A DNA stretch of 64,000 nucleotides from the NCBI GenBank assembly GCA_024036415.1, contig JAMWET010007206.1:264501-328500 (forward strand), in the 5' to 3' direction. Position 1 is the stretch's first letter. The number at the start of each line of letters is the position of its first letter. Below, one piece after another: positions 46,943 to 59,935 of the stretch. Made by a program: the position numbers and the translations under genes. Origin of the DNA: Prochilodus magdalenae (Eukaryota; Chordata; Actinopteri; Characiformes; Prochilodontidae). Under the pieces are notes generated by a model, which saw only the letters and a list, made by a program, of their open reading frames with translations, made no database searches and was not told the origin of the DNA.

Positions 46943-48029
46943 GGCTGTATACAAAATGGTGTACTACATACTACTCGCATACTAGATCTGATTAAAAGTA
47001 GTATGTAGTATTCAGTGTGCGACTAAATTGAAGATCTGTAGTGCACTGAAGCCTCGATGGTTTTCTACTCTAATATACAGGTGTCGCTGTCTTCATAGCA
47101 TACAGCATCCCACTGCGTCGCTTTAATCTGCCCTTTTAGAAATCCAGTGAACCCAACCCTTGTTTAGATACCTGAACCATGCTGTTACCTGTAGTGGGGT
47201 ATATTTTATTAGAATAAACTCCTCAGGAGTTTAAAATAGATGCTCTAAAGCTCAGCAAAAGATAAATTTGTTTTATAGGTTCAGTTTTAGAGTGAAATAG
47301 CCGAGAGGAGCTAACAGCTAGGCTAAACGTATTTCCAGTGAACTGAGGAGCGTTAGCAGCAGCTAGCTGTAAACAGTGGATACAGTTATATCAGCTCTGA
47401 GGTAAATGTGGGTGTAGCGATTGTAGTGGTGTATGTTTTCATCAGAATGAGCCTCAGAAAGTTAAAATATACAGGTCTGAAGATTAATAAAGATGAACTC
47501 GCTTTAGAGGATCAGTTTTACAGTGAAATAGCCGAGGGGAGCTATCAGCTAGGCTAAACGTATTTCCAGTGAACTGAGTAGCGTTAGCAGCAGTTAGCTC
47601 TTAACAGTGGCTACAGTAATAATAGCTCTGAGGTAAATGTGGGTGTAGCGATTGTAGTGGGGTATGTTTTCATCAGAATGAGCCTCAGAAAGTTAAATAT
47701 ACAGGTCTGAAAATTAATAAAAGATGAACTCGCTTTAGAGGATCAGTTTTAAAGAGAAAATAGCCGAGGGGAGCTAACAGCTAGGCTAACCGTATTTCAG
47801 GTGAACTGAGAAGCGTTAGCAGCAGTTAGCTCTAAACAGTGGATACAGTAATAACAGCTCTGAGGTAAATGTGAGGTAGCTGGTAATGTGACTGTATTAG
47901 TATACTACACTGTAGGTCAGAACTTGATACTATACTGTATACCACACACAGGGGGCATATACAGTATGCAGTATATACTACTGTAGTATATAGTGTGCGG
48001 TATAGTAGTGTGCCATTACGAATACAGCC
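46943..48029. mobile_element. DNA-transposon-like element with internal tandem repeats
   Basis: The left end GGCTGTATACAAAATGG and the right end CCATTACGAATACAGCC are inverted repeats. Inside, a block of about 232 bases with AGTGAAATAGCCGAG, TTAGCAGCAG and TCAGCTCTGAGGTAAATG occurs nearly three times (starts near 47292, 47522 and 47755). No transposase is visible. Confidence 0.7.
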
Positions 48030-48708
48030 ACAGACAGGTTTAAGCTTTATCAAATGTGGGGGCGTGATGAAGTTGTACTGGACCAAACACCCCCTTTAAT
48101 GCCACAAGGTTAGGTGTTGCCCATCTCACGTGAATTCTGGAAGGAGTTATTAGGGAAATCTCTTCTGAAGGGGAGTTTTCCAGTGAAATGGCTTCATGGC
48201 CGTGGTTTCCCGTTTCCGGATGTGGCTTGTTTTTGAAGGGTGTATTTTATAGGAAGCAGAATCCTCACACATTTCAGTGACTTTTATCTGGGTTCCCTCG
48301 CTGTATTAAATTCATATTTCTTGCTTCTACGGTTCTTTCAGTGAGCCAAAGCAAATTTAATAGAAGCTCTGCAGATGTGAGAACGCTTCACCTCACGAGA
48401 AACCATGAGCCATACCGTATTTCCTTTACTCTCTTGTTTTGTGTCTGGGATTTGGGATTCCGTCAAACCACCACATTCCATACTCGGTTGTGACACAAGC
48501 AGCATTATACCCTTGAAACTCTGCATTCTTGTTCAAACTGAGCATGCTGAAGAAACAGCGTATACAATTTTGGAGAAGTCTTTGTTGATATTTAAATTCA
48601 ACAGCATAACAAATACATCCCAACACAGACCTCAACACCACAAAACTGATATGATATTTAGTGGATGAATAAAGGTTTATTTTTACACTTCGAAATGAAT
48701 TAGTTATA

Positions 48709-50149
48709 CACTCAAAAGAGTAGCTGCACCCAAAAGGAAGTGTGGGATATCCGTGCTATTGGATGGGAGATTAAGGTTACCAGGAACAATACACACAGAC
48801 TGATATACAGTACGGTGGCCAAGAAGTGCAGAACAAACAAAACATTTCAAAGAACAAAATAAAAAACTAATTTACAAACTAAAAAAAAATACATTCAAGA
48901 AAAGAAAACTGCAAAAGCAAATACAAATTTACAAGACAAGAAACACTTTTATCAATACTGAAACAATTTTAGAAACTGCAAATTCTGATGGAAAGGGTGG
49001 GTCTAACACACTGGAAATGCTTGTTGCAGACTCTTGTCAATCAAACTGTTTTGCTGTGGTAGAGTAAGTGGAGTTTGGGATGGTGACAACGTTACAGCAT
49101 GTTGTCCATTTTGTGACACGCATTTTAGCCAGCTGGCACGCTTTAGTTTTTTCTGTGGAAGATCTTTAGAGTTTTTAAAAGAGCAGACGGGAGAAAGAGG
49201 CAAACAGGCCAAGTCTAAATCACGTGGGCTGTTTTGCAAAAGCTCTTAGCCATTTTAAGCTAGCTAGTTGGTTCTCCACTACAGCTAGCGTTACAGCCCA
49301 CATACCTTCCTTATCATTTCTAACTCTAGATGGTTTGGACATCGCCTCCTCATCCCTTTCTTCCACTCACTCTACCACCGTGAAATAGTTTGATTCCACA
49401 ACAAGCACTTCCTGTATGTTGGACCTACCCTTTCAATTCACAGTTTGTAAAAGTCTATAAGTAAATAAGTTTTTACGTTTCTGATTTTGTTTTCTGAAAT
49501 GTTAATTTGTTTTGTCCTTCTCGGCCGCCGTACTGATATGGGTAATATTTATATTTATACACACAGAAGTAGTGTCTCTCAGACTGCCATATTTGCTAAT
49601 GCAGCATGTCAGATGTCTGGGCATGGACTTTTGGAGGTTGCTAATGGTGTCCTGTGATAAGCCATTCTATTGAATCCATTGACTGGTCCTGCTGATTTTG
49701 CGGTAGGGGTGGAGGTGGAGTAACACCAGGCCTTCTGGACGTGTGACAACAAACTTTATCTCGGTGCTGACCTCGGTGCCTCCACACACGGATTCATTGG
49801 TTACCAAGACAAAAGCGGGACTCGTCACTAAGGATGACCCGCCGTCATTCTGAGTCACTCCATGACAGTCTGGCACGAGATCACTGCAGTCGCTGCGACG
49901 ATCTGTGCAGCCGTGTGCCAGTGGTGCTGGCACAGGATGACTAATGGACTCATCACTGAAAGTCCGCAATCACGTGGGCTCTGTCAGGTAGGGACAAGGA
50001 GATAAGGCCCATCCTTGCTTATGTCACATGCATGTGTAAGCGTGAAACCTGGATCATTTGCAAGTCAAACCTACCCACCAAGTTTCAGTCCAATTCGTTG
50101 ATGGCTTCTGTGTGCATCTATTGTGCAACTGTTCTTTTGACAACGAGTG
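48709..50149 (-). mobile_element. Tc1-like family B host element, split by an insertion
   Basis: The left part (48709-48807) starts CACTCAAAAGAGTAGCTGCA. The right part (49536-50149) resumes at ATATGGGTAATATTTATA and ends TTTTGACAACGAGTG. Together they make one family B element. The minus strand retains WRRVILSDESRFCLG, with a stop two codons later in place of the usual Asp region. Confidence 0.8.
48808..49535. mobile_element. long-terminal-inverted-repeat element nested in family B
   Basis: It starts CAGTACGGTGGCCAAGAAG and ends with the complement of CAGTACGGCGGCCGAGAAGG. The similarity between the ends runs inward about 200 bases, past GAAAGGGTGGGTCTAACA. ATAT flanks both sides, consistent with target duplication. 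No transposase is encoded. The superfamily is unknown to me. Confidence 0.75.
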
Positions 50150-52114
50150 TCTATTAAAATAGATGAAGGACGTTTTCACTAGGGATGCCACGTTTCAGAA
50201 ATGAAAGTAAAGAACTGGGGGCGGGGGGCGTGGTCATGTGAGTGACATATGTTTAAAATCACGTCCAGTATTTGATCTTATTTGGGGGGAGGGGGGTGGC
50301 GGGGGTGTGGATTGGGGTGGGTTTGGGCCTTTGGGGTTGTTTTGCGGAGAGTGTGATGATCATGAGTGATACACGTGTTTATCGGACATGTACGGTAATA
50401 CGGAACAAAGCGCATCCCATATTTGAGCGGTGGTGGGAGGAGAGATTGTGATCATTCATGTGTGTGTGAAAGATGTGTATATCGGACATTCATGGAAATA
50501 TGGAACAAATTGCCTCCCATATTTGGTTTAATACAGGATGCAACATTTAATTGCCAAATAAAGGACGATTCCGTATTTTACGGGATGGGTGGCAATTATC
50601 ATCTGTGACAGTGCAGTACATTGACATTAAGGAAGTTTGATTCTTCTCCCATAAAGTGGGACATTACATTGACATTAAGGAAGTTTGATTCTTCTCCCAT
50701 AAAGTTCCCATAAATTACTAGGCTGTAATGTGTTGTCATGTCAGTGATTATATGTGCCTTATTTAAACATGATCAACGACTTGACATGTAGACCCACATC
50801 TAAAGGGTTATACCACGCTAGACCGAACTGACACTTGTTAATTTACTTCAAAGCTATGGGTTAACCCCCCAAGCTATCCGCTCCACAATGCAAAATAGAT
50901 TAAATAAATCCAGAACCTGGTCTGTATATTTTCTCCGGCAGACATACTGCCATTCAGATGGTTGTGATGAAGTGTGTCCTCAGCACAGATGCCCCTGGAG
51001 GAAATCAGATGGTTCTTTTCTAGCCGAGCTCAGGAACACTTTCCAGAAGACACACACACAAAAAAACCTTGAGAATTTGCTCGGGTGAATCAGAGGGTCA
51101 CATGGCTGTGGCTAATGGCTTCAGTATGTCTAATGAACCCTGAGTGGCCAGTGCCTCCTGCTCCGAGGCCTCCATATGGGAAGACATGCCCTGGCATCCA
51201 GAGTCAATAAACAAACTGTGGGACCCATTAAACGTGCACACATACAGCGAGTGGGACCTCAACTTGACACCTTGTTTTCGTAGACCCCATAATCACCACT
51301 GTACGAGGCCCAATACGTGTGACTGAGGTGTTGTGATAGGGGGAAAGGGGCTGTTTAAAGGCCCAGGTCATGTGAAACGCATGCTGCCTGGTTAGGAATG
51401 ATCTATGGCATGTGCAGTATCCACAGGGGGTTGCAGGGATCATGTTTCATAACAGGCAAGATATAAAGTAGAACGATCCTGTAGCTCTTACAGTCTTGCT
51501 GAGAAAAAAGGTTTGTATCTCCAGTATCTCATAAAAGAATGAATACATTATCTTACATCACATAGAACCATGAGAAGATTTAATTGCAGGTCATTCTTGA
51601 CCATTTCTACCGGCCCAGTCACCAGGAAGTACTCTTTGCACAGTGTACGGTGCAACAGGCCTTTTCAAATCCCAACTCAGGAAATGGAAGCAGTAGCAGA
51701 ATATCAGCACTGTTGGTTTATTCATATGGCCTACAGCTGCAGAAGGCCAATATAGAATGGTGGACTACAAATGTCTTTGGACAAGCCTATATGGGTGAAA
51801 GTGATATATTCATGCTCCGCCCACAGATGTCTTCCCTCTTAGCAAATGTGGTGACGATATTCCCTTCAACTTCTTTGAAAGAAATGGAATATCTGCTATC
51901 GCCCATCTACTGTGTGAACACAGAATCAAACAGGTTTGGTCTTTCTTCGGCGCCTTTATGACAGATGTATGTAAATGAGCTTTGTTCTGATTGGCTGCCT
52001 GTGATCTGCCTCATTCAAAAGGAAGTCCAGGCAGAGACACTCTTTATAGTTTCAGCATGAATGGGTGGGGCTATAGGATAAACAGGAAGGATATATGTAA
52101 ATGAGTTGGGTTTT
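50150..52114. other. non-coding; G-rich tract and short duplications
   Basis: It holds a G-rich run at 50284-50336, an imperfect direct repeat around 50353-50530, and a near-perfect tandem duplication of about 50 bases (TACATTGACATTAAGGAAGT) at 50610-50706. Around 51560-52110 is a diverged interspersed repeat. No gene is recognised. Confidence 0.5.
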
Positions 52115-52179
52115 TGTGACATCACAGAAACAATGAATTCAAAGCAGTCTTTTCATTTATTGGTCTTGTGTTTAATTTA

Positions 52180-52728
52180 ACTGTACATGTGTTAGACAAA
52201 AGACTCCGAGACCGACGTGTGCAGAACTAAAAACCAGGAATGGAACCAGGAACAGGCAATCACAGCAAGCAACAGTACACAGCGAAAACAACGAGAAAAG
52301 CTAAATCAGAGTCAGGGACAGGCGGAGGTCAGAACCAGGTAGAACAAGCAGCGAGGGCGAACAAGTTTAAAGGGGAAAACCAAAGAGAGAAAGCAGAGGT
52401 ACAAACCGTAGAGTCAGGACATGAGCAAAAGAGATAAGGCGAAAGAGTATGAAAGGAACGAAGGGAGTCGGAAACCAGAGTAATACCATACGAAGAAATA
52501 CCGCTCAGGATTGCTAACCTACGTTTGGCAAAGCTTCGCAAAGTGTGAATGTTTGTGAGTGGCTTAATACAGGAAGTAATTGGATTCAGCTAAAGTTAAA
52601 ACTCGGGCGATCTAGAGCGAATCAGAGTCCGACCGGGGGCGCATAGACATGACGTCATCGAGCGTGGCCCTCTGGGAAGTGGAGTCCTGAAGAGCGGAGA
52701 AGCCGGGGAGACGCGGAGGCGTGACAAC
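52180..52728 (-). mobile_element. probable solo LTR, copy 3
   Basis: Its complement begins TGTCACGCCTCCGCGTC and shares the GGACTCCACTTCCC block with the elements at 29600 and 44755. An AATAAA on the minus strand lies near 52160. The 3' end is unclear because another repeat abuts it. Confidence 0.45.
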
Positions 52729-54864
52729 ATGTTGTTGTGGCTAACTGAAACTAGACTGTAAAAGCAACAGATTTGCTACCATACGAATGTTAGCTACGCT
52801 GCATTAATCCTAACTGTGTGCTTCATTTCAAAGTAACGCTATATTCAAAAGAGTTTGGACGTTTGCCAAGGTTCTGTAAAGTGTGTCCAGTCTAGCATGG
52901 ATAGATAAATTGCTCCTCAGCTAAGATGGCTCTGTCTGATACTGACGCTAAAGTATCTGCCGATACAGACACCACTATAACACCATTTCCCCCTTTTCAG
53001 TAACTAAGCTGCTAATAGGTTTGTCTGGATCAGGGCATGGGAGTGATGTGGCGAAGGGAGCGGAGCAGTGACTCTACAGCTCGCACATGAAGCCCATTCA
53101 TGATCATAGTCTACGTTGCAGAGCTGTTTAGCAGACCTCCTTACTGGAAATTCCCTACACGTCTGTGTGGTGTTGTCCGTTTTGCTCTAAGAATTATAAG
53201 GAAGAACATATTAAGAAAATTGTGCATTTGTTTACGCTTGCCAGGCTGTGACTGGGTTGAGGCTTTAAGTCTAAACCCTATGAAAAAAATGTAAAAATGA
53301 ATTTAATTGCAGCCATAAACTATAGACAGAGTGGAACGGAGTGGGATATAGGAAATCTAGAGCGGAGCTGGAGCTGCTGGAACTGCTCCACTCCACTCAC
53401 ATGCACTTTGCTTAACATAGCCATCTATAGGGCTGACACTCAGTATTGTATTGGCACACCCCTAATCCTTAGTGGAATCTCACGTCTTTACCGCACGCAG
53501 TGCACACAGGTTGGTTCGGAATCTCTGGAGCAGAAGATCAATTAGTTTGTCTTCATAACTCCGGGCTCTACAGGGTCATCACAGCTCTGGTTTTTGAGGG
53601 GCAGCTGTTCGTTTCTGTCCAGCACTCTTCGTCCAACAAATACGCCTCTGCAGTATGAAAGTGAGAGAGACTCTAGGTATGTATGAAGGTTTCCACATCC
53701 AAGCGAGTGAAGTCCATAGAGAGAGAGAGATGGAGAGAGAGGGAGAAAGGGCAGATGCTATATAGATCAGCAGTAATGGAGGGAGCATATGCTACCCGTA
53801 CCACATATTACCTGAGCAGAGGGCTGAGGTAATAAAGAGAGGTCATCCTAGACTTCCAAACCTGGCTTGCCCCGCAGGAGCGAGAAGGTTTTATAGATGA
53901 AACAATCCTATAGCTAGGCATTAATTGAAAAGCCAGAGAGGAAGTGATGGAGGAGACCTGAGCAGAGAGATGGAAGCCTTGTGCCTGGTGTTTGATGGAA
54001 GGGAAAAACTTTTTTCCCCTGAAATGTTTGTGGAAGTTCTGAGACGAATGCAGGCTTGGTCTGCTCATTAGAAGATTCTGAAGGAGAACTGTGGCCAGGA
54101 GAAGGTTGTTAAAGGGTTAGCTATTATATAACAGTAGCAGTAGCGTAACTAGGGTCCCAGCAGCACCAAAAAACAGCATGGGCCCCCCATATGACAATTC
54201 CTTACTATTAATTACTGAGACCAAATGTAATTTGATTGGTGCACAATACAAGAGAACCATGGGAACCCATATTTAACGTCTTAGACCTACCAAATGTCTC
54301 AGAATCTAAATTCTGGAGGTCCCTGGAAGTTATGCTGTCAGTTGGGGTGAACTAGATGCTCAAATACAAATCCATGGAAAGATTATTGTTTAGCAGATGA
54401 GTTTCTGTTATTGGTATTCTTAACTAACTAGAGATGCAGTACTGGTTTACCTCAGGATGACTCTGCAGCAAGTTATTTCCAGTTGGTCCTTCATAGCAAC
54501 TGTAACTATGCCCAGGGTACCTTTGGAAAACGATATGCCATAGCCTGCTTGCAAATCTGAAAACCTGCCCAGTTTCCTAAGAGATTGGTGAACAGAGTGA
54601 ATTGTTACTCATTTTTTAACTAACTAAAGACAGAAGAAGAGAACTGTAAGATCTCGATGGATGTGTGGAAGAGCACATTACCAAACTAGAAAAGGAGAAC
54701 TGTTAAAGCAAACAAAAGCTAGCTAGTATCCGTGCCACTACGCTGAGTGAGTTAGCAGTCAGCCAATGCTGAAATAGTGAGCCAACATGTATGTCTCAGA
54801 CAAGTTGACATTGACACTTTGCACATGTCTAACATTAACCTAAATCTTCACATCAGACCACCTA
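52729..54864. other. non-coding, no gene recognised
   Basis: A short (GA)n run lies at 53716-53752. 54430-54790 is a diverged repeat related to 35640-35900. No exon-like sequence with a recognisable product was seen. Confidence 0.45.
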
Positions 54865-55395
54865 CAGGGGTTGGACAACGAAACTGAAACACCTGTCATT
54901 TTAGTGTGGGAGGTCTCATGGCTAAATTGGACCAGCCTGGTGGCCAATCTTCATTAATTGCACATTGCACCAGTAAGAGCAGAGTGTGAAGGTTCAGTTA
55001 GCAGGTAAGAGCACAGTTCTGCTCAAAATACTGCAATGCACACAACATTATGGGTGACATACCAGAGTTCAAAAGAGGACAAACTGTTGGTGCACGTCTT
55101 GCTGGCGCATCTGTGACCAAGACAGCAAGTCTTTGTGATGTATCAAGAGCCACGGTATCCAGGGTAACGTCAGCATACCACCAAGAAGGACGAACCTCCA
55201 CCAGCATCACGTAGTGACCTGGCCACTATCCTGCAAGAAGAATGGCTTAAACTCCCTCTGACCACTGTGCAGGACGCAGTATATGTCATTCCCAAGACCA
55301 ACTGACGCTGTATTGGCCGCAAAAGGACCCTACACCATACTAATAAATGATTGTGGTCTAAAACCAGGTGTTTCAGTTCCATTGTCCAACCCCTG
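54865..55395 (+). mobile_element. Tc1-like deletion derivative, family A copy 4
   Basis: It is complete, from CAGGGGTTGGACAACGAAAC to the inverted end, with TA on both flanks. The interior has the same deletion as copies 1 and 3, joining N-terminal and C-terminal transposase coding parts. Confidence 0.88.
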
Positions 55396-55655
55396 TATTT
55401 CAGATATCAAAAGGACTAATAATGAATACATGACCTTAAAGGTTTTGAGGGATCTGAATGAGTAGCCCCAGTTAGCCTAAAAATAAACCGGTAGAGCTCC
55501 AGAAGTGTGACCACAAAGTAGGCAGAAACAAAACAATGACATTAAACACAAAACATGAATAAGTACATGGATATAAATGGTTAAAATATAAATGAGTAAA
55601 AAGTAGATTTTCATTTACCCATTTATATACCTCAGCTGAAATCAAAGTACTAATT

Positions 55656-56610
55656 CACTCATCATTAAAGAATAGTTTCACCCAGAAGGAGGTGTGGGAT
55701 TGCAGTGCTGTTGGGAAGGAAGACGAAGGTTACCAGAAACAACACATGATCATACATTTAGACTGATATGGGTAATATTTATTGAGCTACACATACAGAA
55801 GTATTGTCTCCCAGTATGGAATCGGGCCGGCATGTTTACTAACCCAGCATGTCAGACGTCTCGGCATGGAGCTGTAGAGGTTTCTAATGGTGTGTTGTGA
55901 TAATCAATCCCATACAGATTGAATACGCTCACACAGTTCCTGGTGCAGTAGGGGCGGCGGGCGGTCAAGTGACACCAGGCCTTCTGGACGTGTGACATGT
56001 GACAACAATGTGGTCATTTTGGCACTGACCACAGTGCCTCCACACACGGATTCATTTTCGACTGAACCAAGACAAAAGCAGGAGGTGCCATTGTCAGTCA
56101 CTCCACGGCACAACACCATTTCAGTCCATGGCGATGTTGATGTGGTGTTAAGGACAATCATCTTAACGGTCTGTGTATATGTAGTCCTGTGTTATGCAGT
56201 TGCCTGCCAACAGTCCTGGCACTAACAGGATGACTCATGGAGGGTATCACTGCTCGCTGAATGTCATCAGTCGTGACTGATGGGTCACTTTTTGCACATG
56301 TAGGATAATTCGTCAGTTCTCTCTCTCCGCGGTTCGACTAGGTCTCCCAGATCCTTCGTGTTGCTGGTGCTTACCTTCTTCTCTCCACTGCCACCAACAG
56401 CATGCTATGGGCCTATCCACCGGATCAGTATGGCCTGCAATACTTTGATATATCCCAGCCCTACAATGCATCCCCTCTCCAACTCTTACCATGCTACCAA
56501 CACAACAGCATAAGTCAGGATGGAAAGCACCCGCAACCTTCTTTTGTCAGTCAGGTACAGTGATAGGGGCTGACTTGCTTAAGTCACATGTGTGACCGAG
56601 TGTGTAACTT
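55656..56610 (-). mobile_element. Tc1-like family B, copy 6
   Basis: It begins CACTCATCATTAAAG and carries AGACTGATATGGGTAATATT and the other family B blocks in order. The right end is cut by the LINE fragment at 56612. The transposase is degenerate. Confidence 0.7.
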
Positions 56611-56611
56611 C

Positions 56612-56900
56612 AATCAATAAATATTTATTTGCATAGCGCTTTTACAACTGGTGTTGTCTCAAAGCACTTCACAGAAAGGCAATTTATACAAAGGAAATGA
56701 AAAGTCCATGTATAGACGTAGGGAAGGGAAAATCCAGGTCCAGGCCACCCATGAGCAAGCCAGAGGCAACAGTGGCTGTAAGGAAGAAACCTTGAGAGGA
56801 ACCAGGTTCGAGGGGGGAACAGGAAAGGAACTTGGAACATCTATTAGATACAGTCTGTATGCAGGAGGTGGCAACTGCAAGAGTAGAGCTATCCCACAGG
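56612..56900 (-). repeat. L2-type LINE 3' end
   Basis: TCAATCAATAAATATTTATT, GCATAGCGCTTTTACAAC and TTGTCTCAAAGC match the 3' UTR at 40308-40400. Only the 3' end is present, as is usual for 5'-truncated LINE insertions. Confidence 0.7.
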
Positions 56901-58277
56901 TTCTCTATTAAAGTGAGAGATAGAGTTCATGATTAGTGCCAGATCTCTTGAATAATTCACATTGCTCTGTTTCGTTCCTGTCACTTTCTGGGTGCACCTT
57001 TTTACGGGTGTACTCAGGACAGTACGAATCCATCACTTTATATTGAAGCACTTGAATAACTGTAACCTGTTACTGTCCACCTCTGGTTACCACAGTTGAT
57101 GTGCATTATAAAGCAAGAGTGGGGAGGAGGTCTGCCTGCACCTGCCCAATTTCAACCTCTAATCATGTCTGCCCGCACCTGCAAAATCTAGTGACCCACA
57201 CCCAGCTCCCTCCTGTGTGTGCAGCAATCTGCTACGCTGATGTAGGACGTATCCACACAAGTCCACATCCCCACGACACGACCCAGCAGCACAAATAAAC
57301 GCTGCAGTCCTCCAAAATAGAACTGAATATGTTGTGTAGTTTGAGACTAAACAAGGCATGTGAACTTGCACCAAGCAGCAAGCATCGAATCACATGATGC
57401 AGTCAAGCCTGCAGCACCGCAGCCAAGCCTGACATCACCTGGCTTCGATACTAGTCTTATTTTTATCTGTCTCAGTATCATTATTATCTCTATAAAACGT
57501 CTACAAGTCAGCTGAAATCATATGAGGTCTTCTGTTTCTTGCCTCTTCGCTTCTACATACAGCCAGTAACTGCCTAATCCTGCCCCACCCAGCCAACTGT
57601 AATACCTGCCCCTACAAGCCTGCAACCTGATGGCTGTTTACCTGCAATGACCGCAGTGCCTCCGTGTGAATTCCACCCACAAATTTCTTCCGCAGCCCTC
57701 TGGAGCTCTCATACCATTAACCTGCATTCCAAGAAGACCCCTTTTTGGCTCTTTCAGGCCAAATTATATGTAGACTAGTGTAAGACACACGGGAGGCCAC
57801 AGCCACCCCCAACCACAGGTTGAGCTCCCTGCCGTGGAGGCCATGCCTCATGAGCTTCTAGAGGCCAGTGCCAGTCAGTAGCAGGTCGCTACAATACTGT
57901 ACACGTGGCTTGAGCCTGAACTCCTGCTTACACACTGCAAGTCAAAGAGAATTGAAAGGCCACTGTATCAAAGAGGTTACAATGGAAAACTGATGGTGAA
58001 GGGAGCCAATGCTGGCAGCACTACTCGACCTGGCGGAGCGCATAAGCAGACACTGACAGAGTGAAATAGTCCAAGCAGCTTGTGTACTGGGTTAGCAAAA
58101 AGTTTCCCAACCTATTAGCTTCCCATTTTTGTCCAGAACACATCATACCTACACTGCTCATTCAGGAGATCACATCTGCATTAACCCTGAAGACTTTACG
58201 TGTCTTTTCTGGGGCATGTCCAGCTGATGTTATATTTTAACGATCTTACCTTTACAGTACTCAGAAGACCCTCTTAT
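56901..58277. other. non-coding, no gene recognised
   Basis: I saw no exon with credible splice sites, no known domain and no repeat with defined ends. Confidence 0.45.
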
Positions 58278-58630
58278 CCACAAATTGATGATCTCTTAAA
58301 CAGGTAGGGGAAGTTAGCGTTAGGAGTCTTACCCAAAGACTCTTATTGGTGTAGTGTAGGGTGCCTGCCCAGGTAGGGGTTGAGTCCTAGTGTACAGCAT
58401 GACAGGCAGAGGTGCTTCCAACTACACTACGACAACTCTGTCTTACAAAGGTAGGCAGTATTAGCGTTAGGAGCCTTGCCCAAGGATTCTTATTGGTATA
58501 GTGTAGGGTGCATGCCCAGGTAGGGAATCGAGCCCTAGTGTACAGCATGGGAGGCGGAGGTGTATCCCAATACACTATGCCAGCCATGTCTTACGCAGGT
58601 AGGCGGTATTAGTGTTAGGAGTCTTGTTAT
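58278..58630. repeat. SINE-derived tandem array 1 (about 148 bp period)
   Basis: Just over two units carry TTAGGAGTCTTGCCCAAGGA-type sequence followed by a B-box-like GGTTGAGTCC or its variant. The marker (GACTCTTATTGG) recurs at 58337 and 58485. The unit is the body of the SINE family seen intact at 60810-61014. Confidence 0.8.
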
Positions 58631-59514
58631 AAAGGGCCATTTAAGACTTTAATTTTGCCTTTTGTAATAGTGTTTGGTCCACAGCCCCTGCAGGGTGCAG
58701 GAGTGGTGTGTCACACCCTATGGGGGGCCTGGAAAAAGTTGGTCGGCACGAGAATTGAGATACTTTCCTTTCACCTTTATTCACACGGCACACACAGCTA
58801 TTTACATGTTTACAAGTGTGTACACTGGACGAAAAACAAAACGACATATAGCAAACTTTGTATACAGAGACAGACAGATCAATAACTGCAAAGTCATACA
58901 GGTCATGACTCCATTGTTCTTAAATTCATTATACACTGTGCACATCTCTATATACATAATCAACATACTACAATTTCTGTACCTCCCTCCCCAGCTGCAG
59001 AGGTTAGACTAGCCCAGGTAAGTAAAAGCCTGAGTTTCACTCTCATTACTCTTTTAGACCATCAGGTAAAGACTAGTCACGGGTAAGTATCGGTAAGTAT
59101 ATACATCTTGTAATATACACTGGTGATGTGTAGCTCTACATCATCACACCTTTTAATGACTTGTTAATGTTCAGCCCGCCTACCTGTGTGCCTCCGGCCA
59201 ATCAGAGTGCAGCACCGAGCATTCTGAGTTTTTGTACGTTGGTCTGTGTTGTTCAGTGCTAGAGGAGTGTAGTTAAAGCATGTACTCATCAAGGTTTTGG
59301 GATTATTTTTGCTGTGGGATTTTTTTTCCAACTGTTAGTGTGCGTACCTTCAAATAACCACACACACACCCACTTGTACGCATTAAATCGGTTGGATCCA
59401 AGTTGATGGTGACTCTCTGTAAAGTATTAGAGAAGCGTCCTGACCTGACTCCCAGTAGTGATTCCAAACGTTCCTGAACTGGCCAGCAGTTTAAACCTTA
59501 AATATTTTTCAAGT
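58631..59514. other. non-coding, no gene recognised
   Basis: It separates the two SINE-derived arrays. Nothing recognisable was found. Confidence 0.45.
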
Positions 59515-59935
59515 CTTTCAAGTCAAGGACTCTTATTAGTTTAGTGTAGGGTGCTTGCCCAGGTAGGGGTTGAACCCTAGCGTACAGCATGGGAGGTGGA
59601 GGTGCTACCCACTACATTATGCCAGCCATGTCTTACACAGGTAGGCAATATTAGTGTTAGGAGTCTTGCCCAAGGACTCTTACTGGAATAGTGTAGAGTG
59701 CTTGCCCAGGTAGGGGTTGAACCCTAGCGTACAGCATGGGAGGCAGAGATGTTACCCACTACATTATGCTAGCCATGTCTTACGCAGGTAGGCAATATTA
59801 GTGTTAGGAGTCTTGCCCAAGGACTCTTACTGGAATAGTGTAGGGTGCTTGCCCAGCTAGGTGATCAAGCCCTGTTGTAAAGAATGGGAGATGGAGGTGT
59901 TACACACTACGCTATACCAACCACTGGATCTTCTG
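59515..59935. repeat. SINE-derived tandem array 2 (147 bp period)
   Basis: GGACTCTTA recurs at about 59527, 59674 and 59821, giving a 147-base period. Each unit on the minus strand has a B box (GGTTCAACCCC) and an A-box-like TGGCATAATGTAGTGGG, so each unit repeats a tRNA-like polymerase III promoter. Confidence 0.85.
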
